A program made the translations under genes and the position numbers. The notes beneath the pieces were generated by a model. That model had not been told where the DNA came from. It saw only the letters and a program-made list of their open reading frames with translations, and ran no database searches. DNA of 64,000 nucleotides, from NCBI GenBank assembly GCA_025963715.1, contig JAOQAG010000038.1, positions 62,001-126,000 on the forward strand. The letters are read 5' to 3'. This DNA is from Bacteroidota bacterium (GTDB lineage Bacteria > Bacteroidota > Bacteroidia > 2-12-FULL-35-15). The stretch's first letter is position 1, and each line of letters opens with the position of its first letter. This document shows, piece after piece, positions 25,591-34,230 of this stretch.

Positions 25591-25810
25591 TTCGCGATTA
25601 TTTTACCACGAAGGCGCGGAGACGCAAAGAAAAAAAATTAGTTCGTTTTTTAATTGTCTTTGGTCACACGCATTTATATCCTTGCATTTGATAAACATAG
25701 TTTGGGGACAGTCCCCTATCTTGACTCTTGCGCTAAGCTTCAGTGCGTGGATAGGGGATGAAGGGAGAGGTTTACATGCAGATTAGTAATTCGTTAAAAT
25801 TCGTAATTCG
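25591..25810. other. Gap with rRNA-like repeat phrase and competing hairpins
   Basis: 25601-25632 has ACCACGAAGGCGCGGAGACG-type repeat. At 25703-25716 GGGGA-CAG-TCCCC can pair with itself, or TCCCCTATC (25712-25720) can pair with GATAGGGGA (25750-25758). The last 40 bases are AATTCGTTAAAATTCGTAAT-type short repeats up to the TTG start of the next gene. No gene seen. Confidence 0.5.
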
Positions 25811-27046
25811 TTGAATCTTTTAATCATTGGTACTGTTTTTCCCGAACCGGCTTCATCTGCAGCCGGGAGCCGCATGATGCAATTAATAGCATTATTCAGA
25901 TCACATTCCTGGAACATTACGTTTGCAAGCGCGGCAACAGACAGTGAGTTTATGGTGGATCTTTCGGCGTTTGGACTTGATAAAATAACGATCGGGCTCA
26001 ACAGCAGCAGTTTTGATGAATTTGTAAAAGGCTTGCAACCCGATGTGGTTTTGTTCGACCGTTTTATGATCGAAGAACAGTTTGGCTGGCGTGTAGCAGA
26101 AGCGTGCCCGGATGCGATGAGGATATTGGATACCGAGGACCTGCATTGTTTGCGTGCGGCACGGCAGCTTGCATTCAAACAAAAACGCAGGTTTGAGATT
26201 GTCGATTTGTTGCAGGAAGAAGTTGCAAAACGTGAAATTGCCAGCATTTTGCGCTGCGATCTTTCATTGATCATTTCACCTTTTGAAATGGAGCTGTTGC
26301 GCGATGTTTTTAAAATAGATCCTGCGTTGTTGCATTATATTCCGTTTATGCTGGATAAAATCACGGAAGCTGAAACTGCCACCTGGTCTTCGTTTGAAGC
26401 GCGGAAAGGTTTTGTAAGCATTGGTAATTTTTTACATGCTCCTAACTGGAATGCCGTATTGTTTTTAAAAGAAGAGATCTGGCCGCTGATCCGTAAACAA
26501 TTACCGGAAGCGGAATTGAAGGTATACGGCGCGTATGCTTCTCAAAAAGTAAATGTATTGCATGCGCCTGCGGAAGGCTTTCACATTATGGGAAGAGCGG
26601 CATCTGCAAAAGAAGTGATCGGGAATGCCAAAGTATTGCTGGCACCTTTGCGCTTTGGTGCGGGAATAAAAGGAAAATTAACGGATGCTATGGAATGTGG
26701 AACGCCTGGTGTGACCACTGCAATAGGCACTGAAGGCATGCACGATACAATGGAGTGGAGCGGAATGATCGCGGATAACGCTGCGGAATTTGCCGCCGCT
26801 GCCGTAAAATTATATACACATCGCGAAAGCTGGCAACAAGCGCAGGAGAATGGTATAAACATTATCAATGCTATTTACCCGAAAGAAGAATTGGGAGAAA
26901 AATTAATGCTGCGCATTGCTACTGTAAAGCAAGATCTAAAACAACACCGGCTGCAAAATTTTACCGGCGCCATGCTGATGCATCATACTATTTCCGGTAC
27001 AAAATACATGTCGAAATGGATCGAAGCGAAGAATAAGAATGTGTAA
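25811..27046 (+). CDS. GT-B-fold glycosyltransferase
   Basis: 411 residues from a TTG start at 25811 (first residues NLLIIGTVFPEPASSAAGSR fit the family's first strand). The C-terminal half has the family-1/4 donor-binding pattern VLLAPLRFGAGIKGKLTDAMECGTPGVTT (~273-302) and FVSIGNFLHAPNWNAV (~200-215). The nucleotide-sugar donor and acceptor cannot be told. It stands alone, without other polysaccharide genes. The C-terminal ~25 residues (MLMHHTISGTKYMSKWIEAKN) are an unremarkable helix. Confidence 0.85.
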   Translation: MNLLIIGTVFPEPASSAAGSRMMQLIALFRSHSWNITFASAATDSEFMVDLSAFGLDKITIGLNSSSFDEFVKGLQPDVVLFDRFMIEEQFGWRVAEACPDAMRILDTEDLHCLRAARQLAFKQKRRFEIVDLLQEEVAKREIASILRCDLSLIISPFEMELLRDVFKIDPALLHYIPFMLDKITEAETATWSSFEARKGFVSIGNFLHAPNWNAVLFLKEEIWPLIRKQLPEAELKVYGAYASQKVNVLHAPAEGFHIMGRAASAKEVIGNAKVLLAPLRFGAGIKGKLTDAMECGTPGVTTAIGTEGMHDTMEWSGMIADNAAEFAAAAVKLYTHRESWQQAQENGINIINAIYPKEELGEKLMLRIATVKQDLKQHRLQNFTGAMLMHHTISGTKYMSKWIEAKNKNV

Positions 27047-27095
27047 GTGAGTTCAAAGTTCAAGGTTCAAAGTTTGCTTTGCGCAGATGCTGTGT
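27047..27095 (+). repeat. Left arm of the composite repeat
   Basis: GAGTTCAAAGTTCAAGGTTC, then AAAGTTTGCTTTGCGCAGAT, starts 4 bases after the glycosyltransferase stop. The palindromic core is absent in this copy. Confidence 0.7.
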
Positions 27096-27108
27096 TTTTT
27101 ACATCTCG

Positions 27109-27139
27109 TGTTGGGCGTAGCGGCACACTACGCCCAACA
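27109..27139. terminator. Perfect 12-bp hairpin between convergent genes
   Basis: TGTTGGGCGTAG / CTACGCCCAACA around CGGCACA. There is no T tail on either side, so termination is possible but not certain. It is followed by ACTAATTACTAACGACTAG. Confidence 0.5.
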
Positions 27140-27163
27140 GCACTAGCAACTAATTACTAACGA

Positions 27164-27619
27164 CTAGTTACTTTCTACTAGTTTCTTGATCTCCACCAAA
27201 ATCGGGTTCCAGCCTTCGCCGTTGTTATATGCTTCCGTATAACGGCGCCCGCCATCGGCCACTTTGCTGTAATCGCCCTGCGTTACGGTTAATACGGTTT
27301 GCCCGTTTTCTGTTGTAAGCAGATACGTTACATCCAGGTAATTTTCGGGAATGTCGGCAATGGTAGTATTGTTAGGATCAATGGTGGTATACGTCAGTAA
27401 TTTTTCCGGTTGAATTTCCAAGATGCTGCCTTTTACAGCCACAAAGTCCTTTCCTTCATATTCCATTCTCCATAACAGGGAACTGCCCGGTTTCCAGTCC
27501 GAAACAGTTTCGCAGCCGAACATGTATTTTTTTGTCTGTTCCGGGTTTACCAGTGCGTCCCATACTTTTGCTGCCGGTGCGTTGATGGTGATAACGTTTT
27601 TTATGATCAGTGGATCCAT
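27164..27619 (-). CDS. SRPBCC/AHSA1-family protein
   Basis: 151 residues with the helix-grip pattern: INAPAAKVWDALVNPEQTKKYMFG, then DWKPGSSLLWRMEYEGKDFVAVKG and a C-terminal WNPILVEIKKLVES. Paralog of the protein at 5926-6369. A TACTTTTG -7 element lies at 27646-27653 on the minus strand. Its stop codon overlaps the TTACTTTCTACTAG end of a short-period repeat. Ligand unknown. Confidence 0.88.
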   Translation of the reverse strand: MDPLIIKNVITINAPAAKVWDALVNPEQTKKYMFGCETVSDWKPGSSLLWRMEYEGKDFVAVKGSILEIQPEKLLTYTTIDPNNTTIADIPENYLDVTYLLTTENGQTVLTVTQGDYSKVADGGRRYTEAYNNGEGWNPILVEIKKLVESN

Positions 27620-27703
27620 TGAATGTTTGTTTTTATAAGTGTTTTCAAAAGTACTTTTTCCGATCCGTTTTTTGCCTGAAAATTTAAATTATCGGATGGA
27701 AAC

Positions 27704-27734
27704 TTTGTAATCAAAAAATGTTTCCGTAGTTTTG
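27704..27734 (+). promoter_or_regulatory. Predicted promoter of the metallophosphoesterase gene
   Basis: TTTG at 27704-27707 and TAGTTTTG at 27727-27734 with 19 bases between them: a full match to the Bacteroidota consensus, 22 bases before the ATG. Confidence 0.7.
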
Positions 27735-27756
27735 CTGCCTCCAATTTTATAATATT

Positions 27757-29019
27757 ATGAGCATCATCATCCGCATTTTTCTTATCGGAATATTTTTATT
27801 TTTAGTTGACCTGTATTTTTACCAGGCGCTCCGTACTATTATGGCAGGAGCTTCCGTTAGCCGTAAGAATCTTGTATTTTACATTTACTGGGGCTTTACC
27901 ATTTTCAGCTTTCTGCTGTTTTTAACACCTGTGTTTTTCACTTTTTCGCATTTTCCAAAATTCATCCGTATTTATGTGTTTGCTTTTGTGGTGATGCTGA
28001 TTATTTCAAAACTCATCGGTTCTGTATTTATTGCGGTGGATGACCTGGTGCGTTTGTTTCGCTGGATCGCCAGTTATTTTTCAAAACCAACCGACGTGGT
28101 CACCGAATCGGTGCAAAATCCACATGCGATCTCCCGTTTGAAATTCCTGAATTACATTGCACTGGGAATGGCAGCATTGCCTTTTGCCAGCTTTATTTAC
28201 GGAATGGTAAAAGGCGCGTTCGATTATAAAGTACACCGCATCCGGGTAACGTTACCAAACTTACCTGCGGAGTTCAACGGCTTAAAGATCGTGCAGATCT
28301 CGGACATTCATTCGGGAAGTTTTGTTTCCAGCGAACCGCTGGAACATGCGGTGCGTATTGTGAATGAGCAAAAAGGCGACATTGTTTTTTTTACAGGAGA
28401 TTTGGTAAACGACCGTGCAGTGGAAGTAGAGCCGTTTATGGATGTGCTGAATAAAATCACAGCGCCAATGGGCGTTTTCAGTACGCTTGGCAATCATGAT
28501 TACGGAGATTATACCACCTGGGACAGTGCTGAACAAAAAAGAGAAAACCTCGAAGATCTGAAACAGAAGCACGCGCAATTGGGTTGGAAATTAATGATGA
28601 ACGAACACGTAACGCTTAAAAAGGGCGATGCAGAAATAGCACTGATCGGGATTGAGAACTGGGGTGGAAATTTAAATTTCCCGAAATACGGCGACATGAA
28701 AAAAGCGTATGCCGGAACGGAAAAATATCCGGTGAAATTATTATTGTCGCATGATCCTTCGCATTGGGACAAACAAGTACGCACGGAATATCCGGATGTG
28801 GACATCACGTTCAGCGGCCACACACACGGCTTTCAGTTCGGGATCGAAATTCCCGGTTTCAGATGGAGCCCCTCACAATATGTTTACAAGGAATGGGCTG
28901 GATTGTATACCGAAAACAATCAGCACATTTATGTGAATCGCGGATTGGGTTTCCTTGGTTATCCGGGCAGAGTAGGCATTCTGCCGGAGATCACCGTGAT
29001 GGAATTGTACAATTCTTAA
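27757..29019 (+). CDS. Membrane-anchored metallophosphoesterase
   Basis: 420 residues. Three or four N-terminal membrane helices (~3-22, 40-62, 70-95) and a further hydrophobic stretch (~133-150) precede a calcineurin-like phosphoesterase domain. Metal ligands are clear: D183 and H185 in SDIHSG, D215 and N218 in GDLVND, N246/H247 in GNHDYG, then LLSHDPSH and FSGHTHGFQ. The layout matches YkuE-type phosphoesterases with an N-terminal membrane part. Substrate unknown; relatives act on lipid or nucleotide phosphoesters. The TAA stop is the first part of a TAATTTGAAAATG repeat. Confidence 0.9.
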   Translation: MSIIIRIFLIGIFLFLVDLYFYQALRTIMAGASVSRKNLVFYIYWGFTIFSFLLFLTPVFFTFSHFPKFIRIYVFAFVVMLIISKLIGSVFIAVDDLVRLFRWIASYFSKPTDVVTESVQNPHAISRLKFLNYIALGMAALPFASFIYGMVKGAFDYKVHRIRVTLPNLPAEFNGLKIVQISDIHSGSFVSSEPLEHAVRIVNEQKGDIVFFTGDLVNDRAVEVEPFMDVLNKITAPMGVFSTLGNHDYGDYTTWDSAEQKRENLEDLKQKHAQLGWKLMMNEHVTLKKGDAEIALIGIENWGGNLNFPKYGDMKKAYAGTEKYPVKLLLSHDPSHWDKQVRTEYPDVDITFSGHTHGFQFGIEIPGFRWSPSQYVYKEWAGLYTENNQHIYVNRGLGFLGYPGRVGILPEITVMELYNS

Positions 29020-29172
29020 TTTGAAAATGAGACAATTTGAAAATTTGAAAATGTGCTAATTTGAAAATGTACTGTGTGCTTTTTTACACACAGCTAACTT
29101 TGAACCTTGAACTTTGAACCTTTTTAGCACACAGCAAACTTTAAACTTTTGAACTTTAAACTTTGAACTTAT
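29017..29172 (+). repeat. AATTTGAAAATG and TTGAACTTTGAAC tracts
   Basis: 29017-29068 repeats (T)AATTTGAAAATG four times with small changes. 29069-29092 has GTGTGCTTTTTTACACAC, a hairpin. 29096-29172 alternates AACTTTGAACC, AACTTTAAACTTTTG and AACTTTGAACTT up to the next start codon. Confidence 0.75.
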
Positions 29173-29174
29173 TT

Positions 29175-30254
29175 ATGGATGCATTAAAAGACATGTTCAA
29201 TAAAAAATTCTACGAGCGTTTGGCTGTGGGATTTAGTAAGGCGGATAAAAATTTTCATCCCGATAAATTTGTAAAAGAAGTAGTAAAAAATACGGAAGAG
29301 CTATCGCTGAACCAGCGGCTGCGAAATACTTCCGTGATATTGCACAATCATTTACCGGCGGATTATAAAAAAGCAGCGGCCATTATTTTGGAAGTAGCAC
29401 CTGCATTTGGTGGTTATACAGCCTTGGTATTTCCTGATTTTGTTGGTTTGTATGGTCACGATCATGTAGATCTTTCGCTGGATGCTTTGAAAGAATTAAC
29501 GCAATACAGCTCTTCCGAATTTGCGATCCGCGAATATTTAAAACGCGACCTCAACAAGACGATCAAGGTAATGTATAAATGGGCGGAAAATAAAAATCCG
29601 CATGTGAGAAGGCTTTCCAGTGAAGGAAGCCGGCCGCGTTTGCCATGGTCGTTTAGTTTGGAGCAGATCGCAAAAAATCCGGAGCTGACCAAACCCATTT
29701 TAGAATTATTAAAAGCTGATCCGGAATTGTATGTAAAAAAATCGGTAGCAAACCACCTCAATGATTTTTCAAAAAATCAGGCCGACTGGATGTTGAACCT
29801 GATCAATTCCTGGGATAAAAAAAATGAGCATACCGCCTGGATCATCAAGCATGCCAGCCGTACGCTTATTAAAAAAGGCGATGCACGTTCGCTTGCCGTA
29901 TTTGATTTTGAGAAAAATGCAAAACTAAAAGTGGAGCATCTTGCAATTAAAAAGAATAAAATAAAATTGGGCGAACAATTGGAGTTTAGTTTTGATGTGA
30001 TCTCCGAAAAAAACAAATCCCAAAAGCTGGTGATCGATTACGCGATCCATTATGCAAAAAAATCCGGCGAATCCTCCCGCAAGGTATTTAAGCTGAAAGA
30101 GTTAAATTTAAAAGCAAATGCCACTGAGAAGATCACAAAAAAGCAGCTGTTCAAGGATTTTTCTACCCGTAAGCATTATGCAGGAAAACATACGCTGGAA
30201 ATTTTAGTAAATGGAAAATCGTATGGGGAGAAGAGTTTTGTTTTAGAAGTTTAA
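29175..30254 (+). CDS. DNA alkylation repair (AlkD-like) HEAT-repeat protein
   Basis: 359 residues from the ATG at 29175; a TTG at 29163 belongs to the preceding repeat tract. The sequence follows the AlkD/AlkC-type helical-repeat fold: FVKEVVKNTEELSLNQRLRNTSVILHN and YKWAENKNPHVRRLSSEGSRPRLPW, the latter typical of the DNA-binding groove of this family. ELLKADPELYVKKSVANHLNDFSK continues the repeats. The last ~110 residues form an added beta domain (FSFDVISEKNKSQKLVIDYAIHYA). These are DNA glycosylases or damage-binding proteins for alkylated bases. The stop is followed at once by repeat arm AAAGTTAGAAGG. Confidence 0.88.
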   Translation: MDALKDMFNKKFYERLAVGFSKADKNFHPDKFVKEVVKNTEELSLNQRLRNTSVILHNHLPADYKKAAAIILEVAPAFGGYTALVFPDFVGLYGHDHVDLSLDALKELTQYSSSEFAIREYLKRDLNKTIKVMYKWAENKNPHVRRLSSEGSRPRLPWSFSLEQIAKNPELTKPILELLKADPELYVKKSVANHLNDFSKNQADWMLNLINSWDKKNEHTAWIIKHASRTLIKKGDARSLAVFDFEKNAKLKVEHLAIKKNKIKLGEQLEFSFDVISEKNKSQKLVIDYAIHYAKKSGESSRKVFKLKELNLKANATEKITKKQLFKDFSTRKHYAGKHTLEILVNGKSYGEKSFVLEV

Positions 30255-30440
30255 AGTTAGAAGGTTATAAAGTTAAAAGTTTGCTGTGTTTAATTCGGAG
30301 TGCAATCCTACTCTTTACTGTCATCCCGGGCATGACCCGGGATCTGTTAATTAAATACTGCAAGCATTTATGAGATCCCGGGTCAGGCCCGGAATGACAG
30401 CTTCGAAGGAAAAGCACCAATAAAGTAAACATTCATCCCA
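30255..30440. repeat. Composite nested palindrome
   Basis: Left arm AAGTTAAAAGTTTGCTGTG, core 30319-30399 (CCCGGGCATGACCCGGG and CCCGGGTCAGGCCCGG hairpins with the TTAATTAAATACTGCAAGC spacer), then GCTTCGAAGG and CACACAGCAACC. It begins at the stop of the alkylation-repair gene. Confidence 0.85.
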
Positions 30441-30653
30441 CACAGCAACCACACAGATTAGTATATTGGTACTCATTGGTATTTAGTAGAGACACAGATT
30501 CGTTTTTCTTTCCTGTTCCTGCCCGAATCGTTCAGGCGGGCGTTATCTGTAAATAAATTATTGCGGATTAAACACAGGAAACATACAGATTAGTATATTA
30601 GTACAAATTAGTATTTAGTAGAAAACCTGTTATATAGTAGAAAACCTGTTATA
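30441..30653. repeat. ATTAGTATATTGGTAC-type repeat and 19-bp tandem duplication
   Basis: CACAGATTAGTATATTGGTA (30453) and a second version (30590-30615) flank CTGTTCCTGCCCGAATCGTT (30508). The block is the inverse of 42040-42190. 30616-30634 and 30635-30653 are identical copies of TAGTAGAAAACCTGTTATA, ending on the A of the next ATG. Confidence 0.7.
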
Positions 30654-31663
30654 TGAAATCGAAAAGCCTCCAGTTTGTTCAATATATTGCACTTCTTGCC
30701 GCCGGGTTGATCCTTTCCTGGCTTTTTTTTAAAAATTTTAATTTCCAGGAACTAAAGCAGAACATCAGCAATGGTAATTTTTCCTGGTTTTATGTGGTGA
30801 TGCTTGTAACACTGCTGGTCTACATTATCCGTGTGTTGCGCTGGCAAATGCTTATCCGCGCTATCGGGCACGAAACCAAATTTATCAATGCCTTTGCAGC
30901 ACTGGCGATCAGTTATTTTGTGAGCTTTATCATTCCGCGCCTGGGAGAAGTAACGCGTTGTTTGTCCATTAAAAAATACCACGATATTCCTTTCATGCAA
31001 TTGCTCGGAACTGTAATTATAGAGCGGGTGGTGGACGTGATCAGCTTGTTTGTTTTATTGCTGATCACACTGGCGCTGCAATTCAATGTGATTATCGAAT
31101 TTGTACAAATAAATATCTTCCGGCCGTTTTACGAAGGCGTGATCGTAAAGATCGTTGCCGGAAATTTAACAGTGCTCATCATTGCAGTATCTATATTATT
31201 AATCAGCTTGTTCCTGTTTTTTTATTTCCGGAAATACATCCGCGAAAAATCCCCAAAGCTCATCGTGCAGTTTGTAGAAGGCTTAAAACAAGGATTGGCA
31301 AGCATTGCAGCGCTGAAACAAAAAAAAATATTTATCCTCTATACATTTTTAATCTGGACAGGTTATTATTTTATGACGTATTTCTGGTTCTTCGTTTTTA
31401 AAGAAACATCGGTGCTTGGTTGGGGTGCATGCCTGAGCATCGTGAGCATTGGCAGCATCGGCCGCTCGGTACCGATCCAGGGCGGTGGAATGGGCGCGTA
31501 TCATTTTTTAGTAGCAAGCGTGGTAATGCTGTACGGCGTTTCTATTGAATTTGGTAAAACACTGGCAACTGTGATCCATGCCGGACAAGCTTTTTTTACA
31601 CTGGTAATGGGCATTGTGGGGTTGATTATTTTTTATGCGGGGTATTTTAAGAAAAAAATTTAA
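30653..31663 (+). CDS. Lysylphosphatidylglycerol synthase transmembrane (YbhN-type) protein
   Basis: 336 residues with about eight membrane helices. Family pattern: FNFQELKQNI at the start, YFVSFIIPRLGEVTRCLSIKK (~86-106), TVIIERVVDVISLFVLL (~124-140) and SVPIQGGGMGAYHFLVASV (~273-291). The catalytic aminoacyl-transfer domain of MprF is absent, so this is the stand-alone membrane part, which relatives use as a lipid flippase-like or unknown function. The start ATG is inside the second copy of a 19-bp tandem duplication. The TAA stop leads into a repeat arm. Confidence 0.85.
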   Translation: MKSKSLQFVQYIALLAAGLILSWLFFKNFNFQELKQNISNGNFSWFYVVMLVTLLVYIIRVLRWQMLIRAIGHETKFINAFAALAISYFVSFIIPRLGEVTRCLSIKKYHDIPFMQLLGTVIIERVVDVISLFVLLLITLALQFNVIIEFVQINIFRPFYEGVIVKIVAGNLTVLIIAVSILLISLFLFFYFRKYIREKSPKLIVQFVEGLKQGLASIAALKQKKIFILYTFLIWTGYYFMTYFWFFVFKETSVLGWGACLSIVSIGSIGRSVPIQGGGMGAYHFLVASVVMLYGVSIEFGKTLATVIHAGQAFFTLVMGIVGLIIFYAGYFKKKI

Positions 31664-31900
31664 AGTTCAAGGTTTGCTGTGCGCAGAAAATAAGTTCAAA
31701 GTTTAAAGTTCAAAGCTTACTGTGTGCAGATGCTGTGGGCTAAATCAGAGATAAATTTCCCTCCGTATTGTCATCCCGGGCTTGACCCGGGATCTGTTAA
31801 TTTAAGAACGTAAGGCATACTGCAAACATTTATGAGATCCCGGGTCAAGCCCGGGATGACAGTTTTGAAAGGAGAGTACAACTAAAATAAACATCCGTTA
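31664..31900. repeat. Composite nested palindrome
   Basis: AGTTCAAGGTTTGCTGTGCG and AAGTTCAAAGTTTAAAGTTC units, then core 31769-31861 with two CCCGGGCTTGACCCGGG-type hairpins and the GCAAACATTTATGAGATC spacer. The core is symmetric over most of its length. Confidence 0.85.
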
Positions 31901-32026
31901 CATCTCGCACACAGATTCGCAATATTCGTTTTTGTCCGTTATCCGTATAAATCCGTTCCATCCGCAAAATCCGCGTTCCATCACACACAGATTAGTATAT
32001 TGGTATTCATTAGTATTTAGTAGATA
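31901..32026. repeat. ATTCGCAATATTCG / ATTAGTATATTGG repeat tract
   Basis: CACACAGATTCGCAATATTC, ATCCGTATAAATCCGTTCCA and CACACAGATTAGTATATTGG occur in a row. The tract runs into the last codons and stop of the HEAT gene ending at 32010. Confidence 0.6.
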
Positions 32027-32528
32027 ATTTCTTCAACACTTTCTTCGCCCTGGAATGAAACGCCGCTGTTGTTTTAGGAAGCTGATCCTCGATCGCTGCT
32101 TTTAATTCGTTTTTTAATTCGGGATATTGTTTTATTAAATTGGAAAGTACTTCCAGCGCAAATACTTTAACGGCAACGGTTTCGGTAGGGCTTAAAATAA
32201 AATCAAAACAAATAGTGATCGCTTTTCCTTTTGATTTTTCGGGAAGCTCTTGTGTGGTAAGTGCACGCAGCATGTGCCGCTTGATCCCATCGTTATTGAA
32301 ACGTTCGATGGTGTCAATAAATTTAGAAGCGTAAGGTTTTATTAACTGCGGATGTTTTTTTGAAATGATCGTGAGCAGCCAGGAAGCACGGTGCGGAAGC
32401 GGTTGCTGTTCCTGGTAAATAATATCAATTATTTTTTTGAATTCAGCGGGATCATCGCCAATTGCGTTGGCAATGCGGTCCATGTTGGAACGCGAACGAT
32501 CGGCTGTTAATTCGGCAATGTAATTCAC
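32010..32528 (-). CDS. HEAT-repeat-like helical protein
   Basis: 172 residues, all helical: paired helices such as FKKIIDIIYQEQQPLPHRASWLLTIISKKHP, YASKFIDTIERF and KVFALEVLSNLIKQYPELKNELKAAIE. Typical of small Bacteroidota HEAT/ARM-like proteins with no assigned function, probably protein-binding. The C-terminal residues STKY and the TAA stop are coded by the ACTAAATACTAATG repeat tract, so the original end may have been replaced. It follows the beta-helix lipoprotein gene in the opposite order on the same strand (8 bases apart) and is likely the second gene of that operon. Confidence 0.65.
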   Translation of the reverse strand: MNYIAELTADRSRSNMDRIANAIGDDPAEFKKIIDIIYQEQQPLPHRASWLLTIISKKHPQLIKPYASKFIDTIERFNNDGIKRHMLRALTTQELPEKSKGKAITICFDFILSPTETVAVKVFALEVLSNLIKQYPELKNELKAAIEDQLPKTTAAFHSRAKKVLKKLSTKY

Positions 32529-32536
32529 GAAAGCAG

Positions 32537-34000
32537 TTAATGAAATTCGTACGCGCCTATATCTGGTGTGGTATCCCGCGGATAATTATTCAAATCGAAG
32601 AATGGAACAATAATGCTTGTGTTGCCATTATTGACTGCAATGGAAGTGGCGCTGTTCAGTTCATAATCATTAACAGTCACATCCTTAAAACCCGGATTGT
32701 TATTCTGGAAACAACCCGTGTAATGGCTGTTGCTGAAGCTCCTTACGCTCTTGATCACGCAATGGTCGAACTGGTAAGAAAACGGCGCGCCTGAACCCGC
32801 AACAGTATCAATGCCTACTTCTTCCGCCTGATCGCCGTAAATAATGCAATTGGCAAAATAGCAGCTGTCCATCGGGTACACAAAAGTGGTACCTGAACTG
32901 GTGTAATTATTATTCATGGCCAGCACCGGCGTGGTACGTGCTGTTGATGATGAAGAGCTTCCACTGGATCCGGTCCAGAAATCAGCAAATGTACATTGCA
33001 CAAAGCTGTAATTGCCACCCAGCGTAAGCGCCGCTACATATTGTCCGCAATTGGCAAACAAACAATTATTGCTGCGGATGTGTGCGGTTTGCCCGAAAAT
33101 AGCCGCTGCCTGCATGTTTTTGATCACCGTATTTGTAAGGACCAATGTTGGCTGTGAATCGGCTGTACTATCGGCCTGAACACCAATACTGCCGTTTTTA
33201 ATAATGGCCCAATCGATCACATTATCCTTACTTCCCTTCGAAAGCCAGATCTTGCCCCATTGTCCGGGTACATCCTTGTATTCCGCTTCCAGTCGCATGC
33301 CCTGAAAGGTAACCTCGTTACCCGGAGCGCCACTCACTACCAGCGTTCCCTGGTCAAAAACCCATAAAACCGCGCTGTTATAAAAATAACATTTGGTACC
33401 CGCCAGCATCGTCAGTTTGCAATGCGAATCAATAACGGTATGCCCGAAAAACAAATGGGGCTTATCATTCGGGAGGATCGTATCAAAATTTTCTCTTCCG
33501 GTGATGGAGTAGGGCGGTAATCCGTTGGTCGGAAAATGATCGGGCTTGTGGATGTACACATTCTGCCCGACCGCTGTTAATTTTACATTTTGTGAGTTTC
33601 CGTTGGTTTCGAAAATAACGGAATCCTTGATCAGTAAAGGAGAAGAAGCGCTGGTTGGATCTACTGTTACCTGTACAAAAACAAACAGGCTGTCGCCGCC
33701 CAAAATCTCCACATCCGAAATGCTTTTGCCGGATATGCCATCCACATTGAGCTTAAACGGGGATCCGTTACCCATTGCCAGGTAAACCCTTGAAATATTA
33801 AGCGGTTGGGAATGATGGTTATAAATGCGGAACGACATGGTAGTGGAGCCGAGCGAAGTAAAAACGGTATCGAACAATACGGAATCCGTTGAAAAATCAA
33901 GCTTTGCAGAAGAATCGGTGAGCAGCTGATCCTTTTTACAGGAAGGAAAAAACAAGCAGGAAACAACCGCTAAAAGGAAAACGTATTTTATAAACTTCAT
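32537..34000 (-). CDS. Parallel beta-helix lipoprotein
   Basis: 487 residues from the ATG at 34000, which begins a lipoprotein signal (FLLAVVSCLFFPSC, lipid Cys at about residue 20). The N-terminal ~120 residues resemble Ig/DUF1573-like domains (FDTVFTSLGSTTMSFRIYNHHSQPLNISRVYL). The middle and C-terminal parts (~180-480) look like a right-handed beta-helix (WAIIKNGSIGVQADST, LVLTNTVIKNMQAAAIFGQ, HIRSNNCLFANCG). It ends DTTPDIGAYEF, a common end for beta-helix surface proteins. Likely outer-membrane lipoprotein, perhaps polysaccharide-binding, but no catalytic motif is seen. TATATTTG at 34005-34012 is a possible -7 element, although very close to the start. Confidence 0.75.
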   Translation of the reverse strand: MKFIKYVFLLAVVSCLFFPSCKKDQLLTDSSAKLDFSTDSVLFDTVFTSLGSTTMSFRIYNHHSQPLNISRVYLAMGNGSPFKLNVDGISGKSISDVEILGGDSLFVFVQVTVDPTSASSPLLIKDSVIFETNGNSQNVKLTAVGQNVYIHKPDHFPTNGLPPYSITGRENFDTILPNDKPHLFFGHTVIDSHCKLTMLAGTKCYFYNSAVLWVFDQGTLVVSGAPGNEVTFQGMRLEAEYKDVPGQWGKIWLSKGSKDNVIDWAIIKNGSIGVQADSTADSQPTLVLTNTVIKNMQAAAIFGQTAHIRSNNCLFANCGQYVAALTLGGNYSFVQCTFADFWTGSSGSSSSSTARTTPVLAMNNNYTSSGTTFVYPMDSCYFANCIIYGDQAEEVGIDTVAGSGAPFSYQFDHCVIKSVRSFSNSHYTGCFQNNNPGFKDVTVNDYELNSATSIAVNNGNTSIIVPFFDLNNYPRDTTPDIGAYEFH

Positions 34001-34123
34001 ATTACAAATATAATGTTGATGCCTCACACAAACGGTATTTTATAGTAAATATTTTACAGCGGAGGCAATCGGGAGATCTTTTATGGAAATGTTAAAAGTG
34101 TAGCATCTGTACGATAAAAATCT

Positions 34124-34131
34124 TAAATTTG
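34124..34131 (+). promoter_or_regulatory. Predicted -7 element for the giant SPOR protein gene
   Basis: TAAATTTG fits TAnnTTTG. Transcription would begin near 34137, which excludes the upstream in-frame ATG at 34129 and supports the start at 34231. The -33 region is weak. Confidence 0.45.
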
Positions 34132-34230
34132 TATGTTAGGGTGTTAAATAGCAACATTTGCTTTGTGGGCGCAGCCGATCCACCTGATTTTAACTTAATG
34201 AATTGCTTCCCAATTCGATTGGGCTTTTAT

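Noticed and set aside
34129-34230. N-terminal extension of the giant SPOR protein
   Set aside because: Starts inside the predicted -7 element and precedes a clean signal peptide that begins at 34231.
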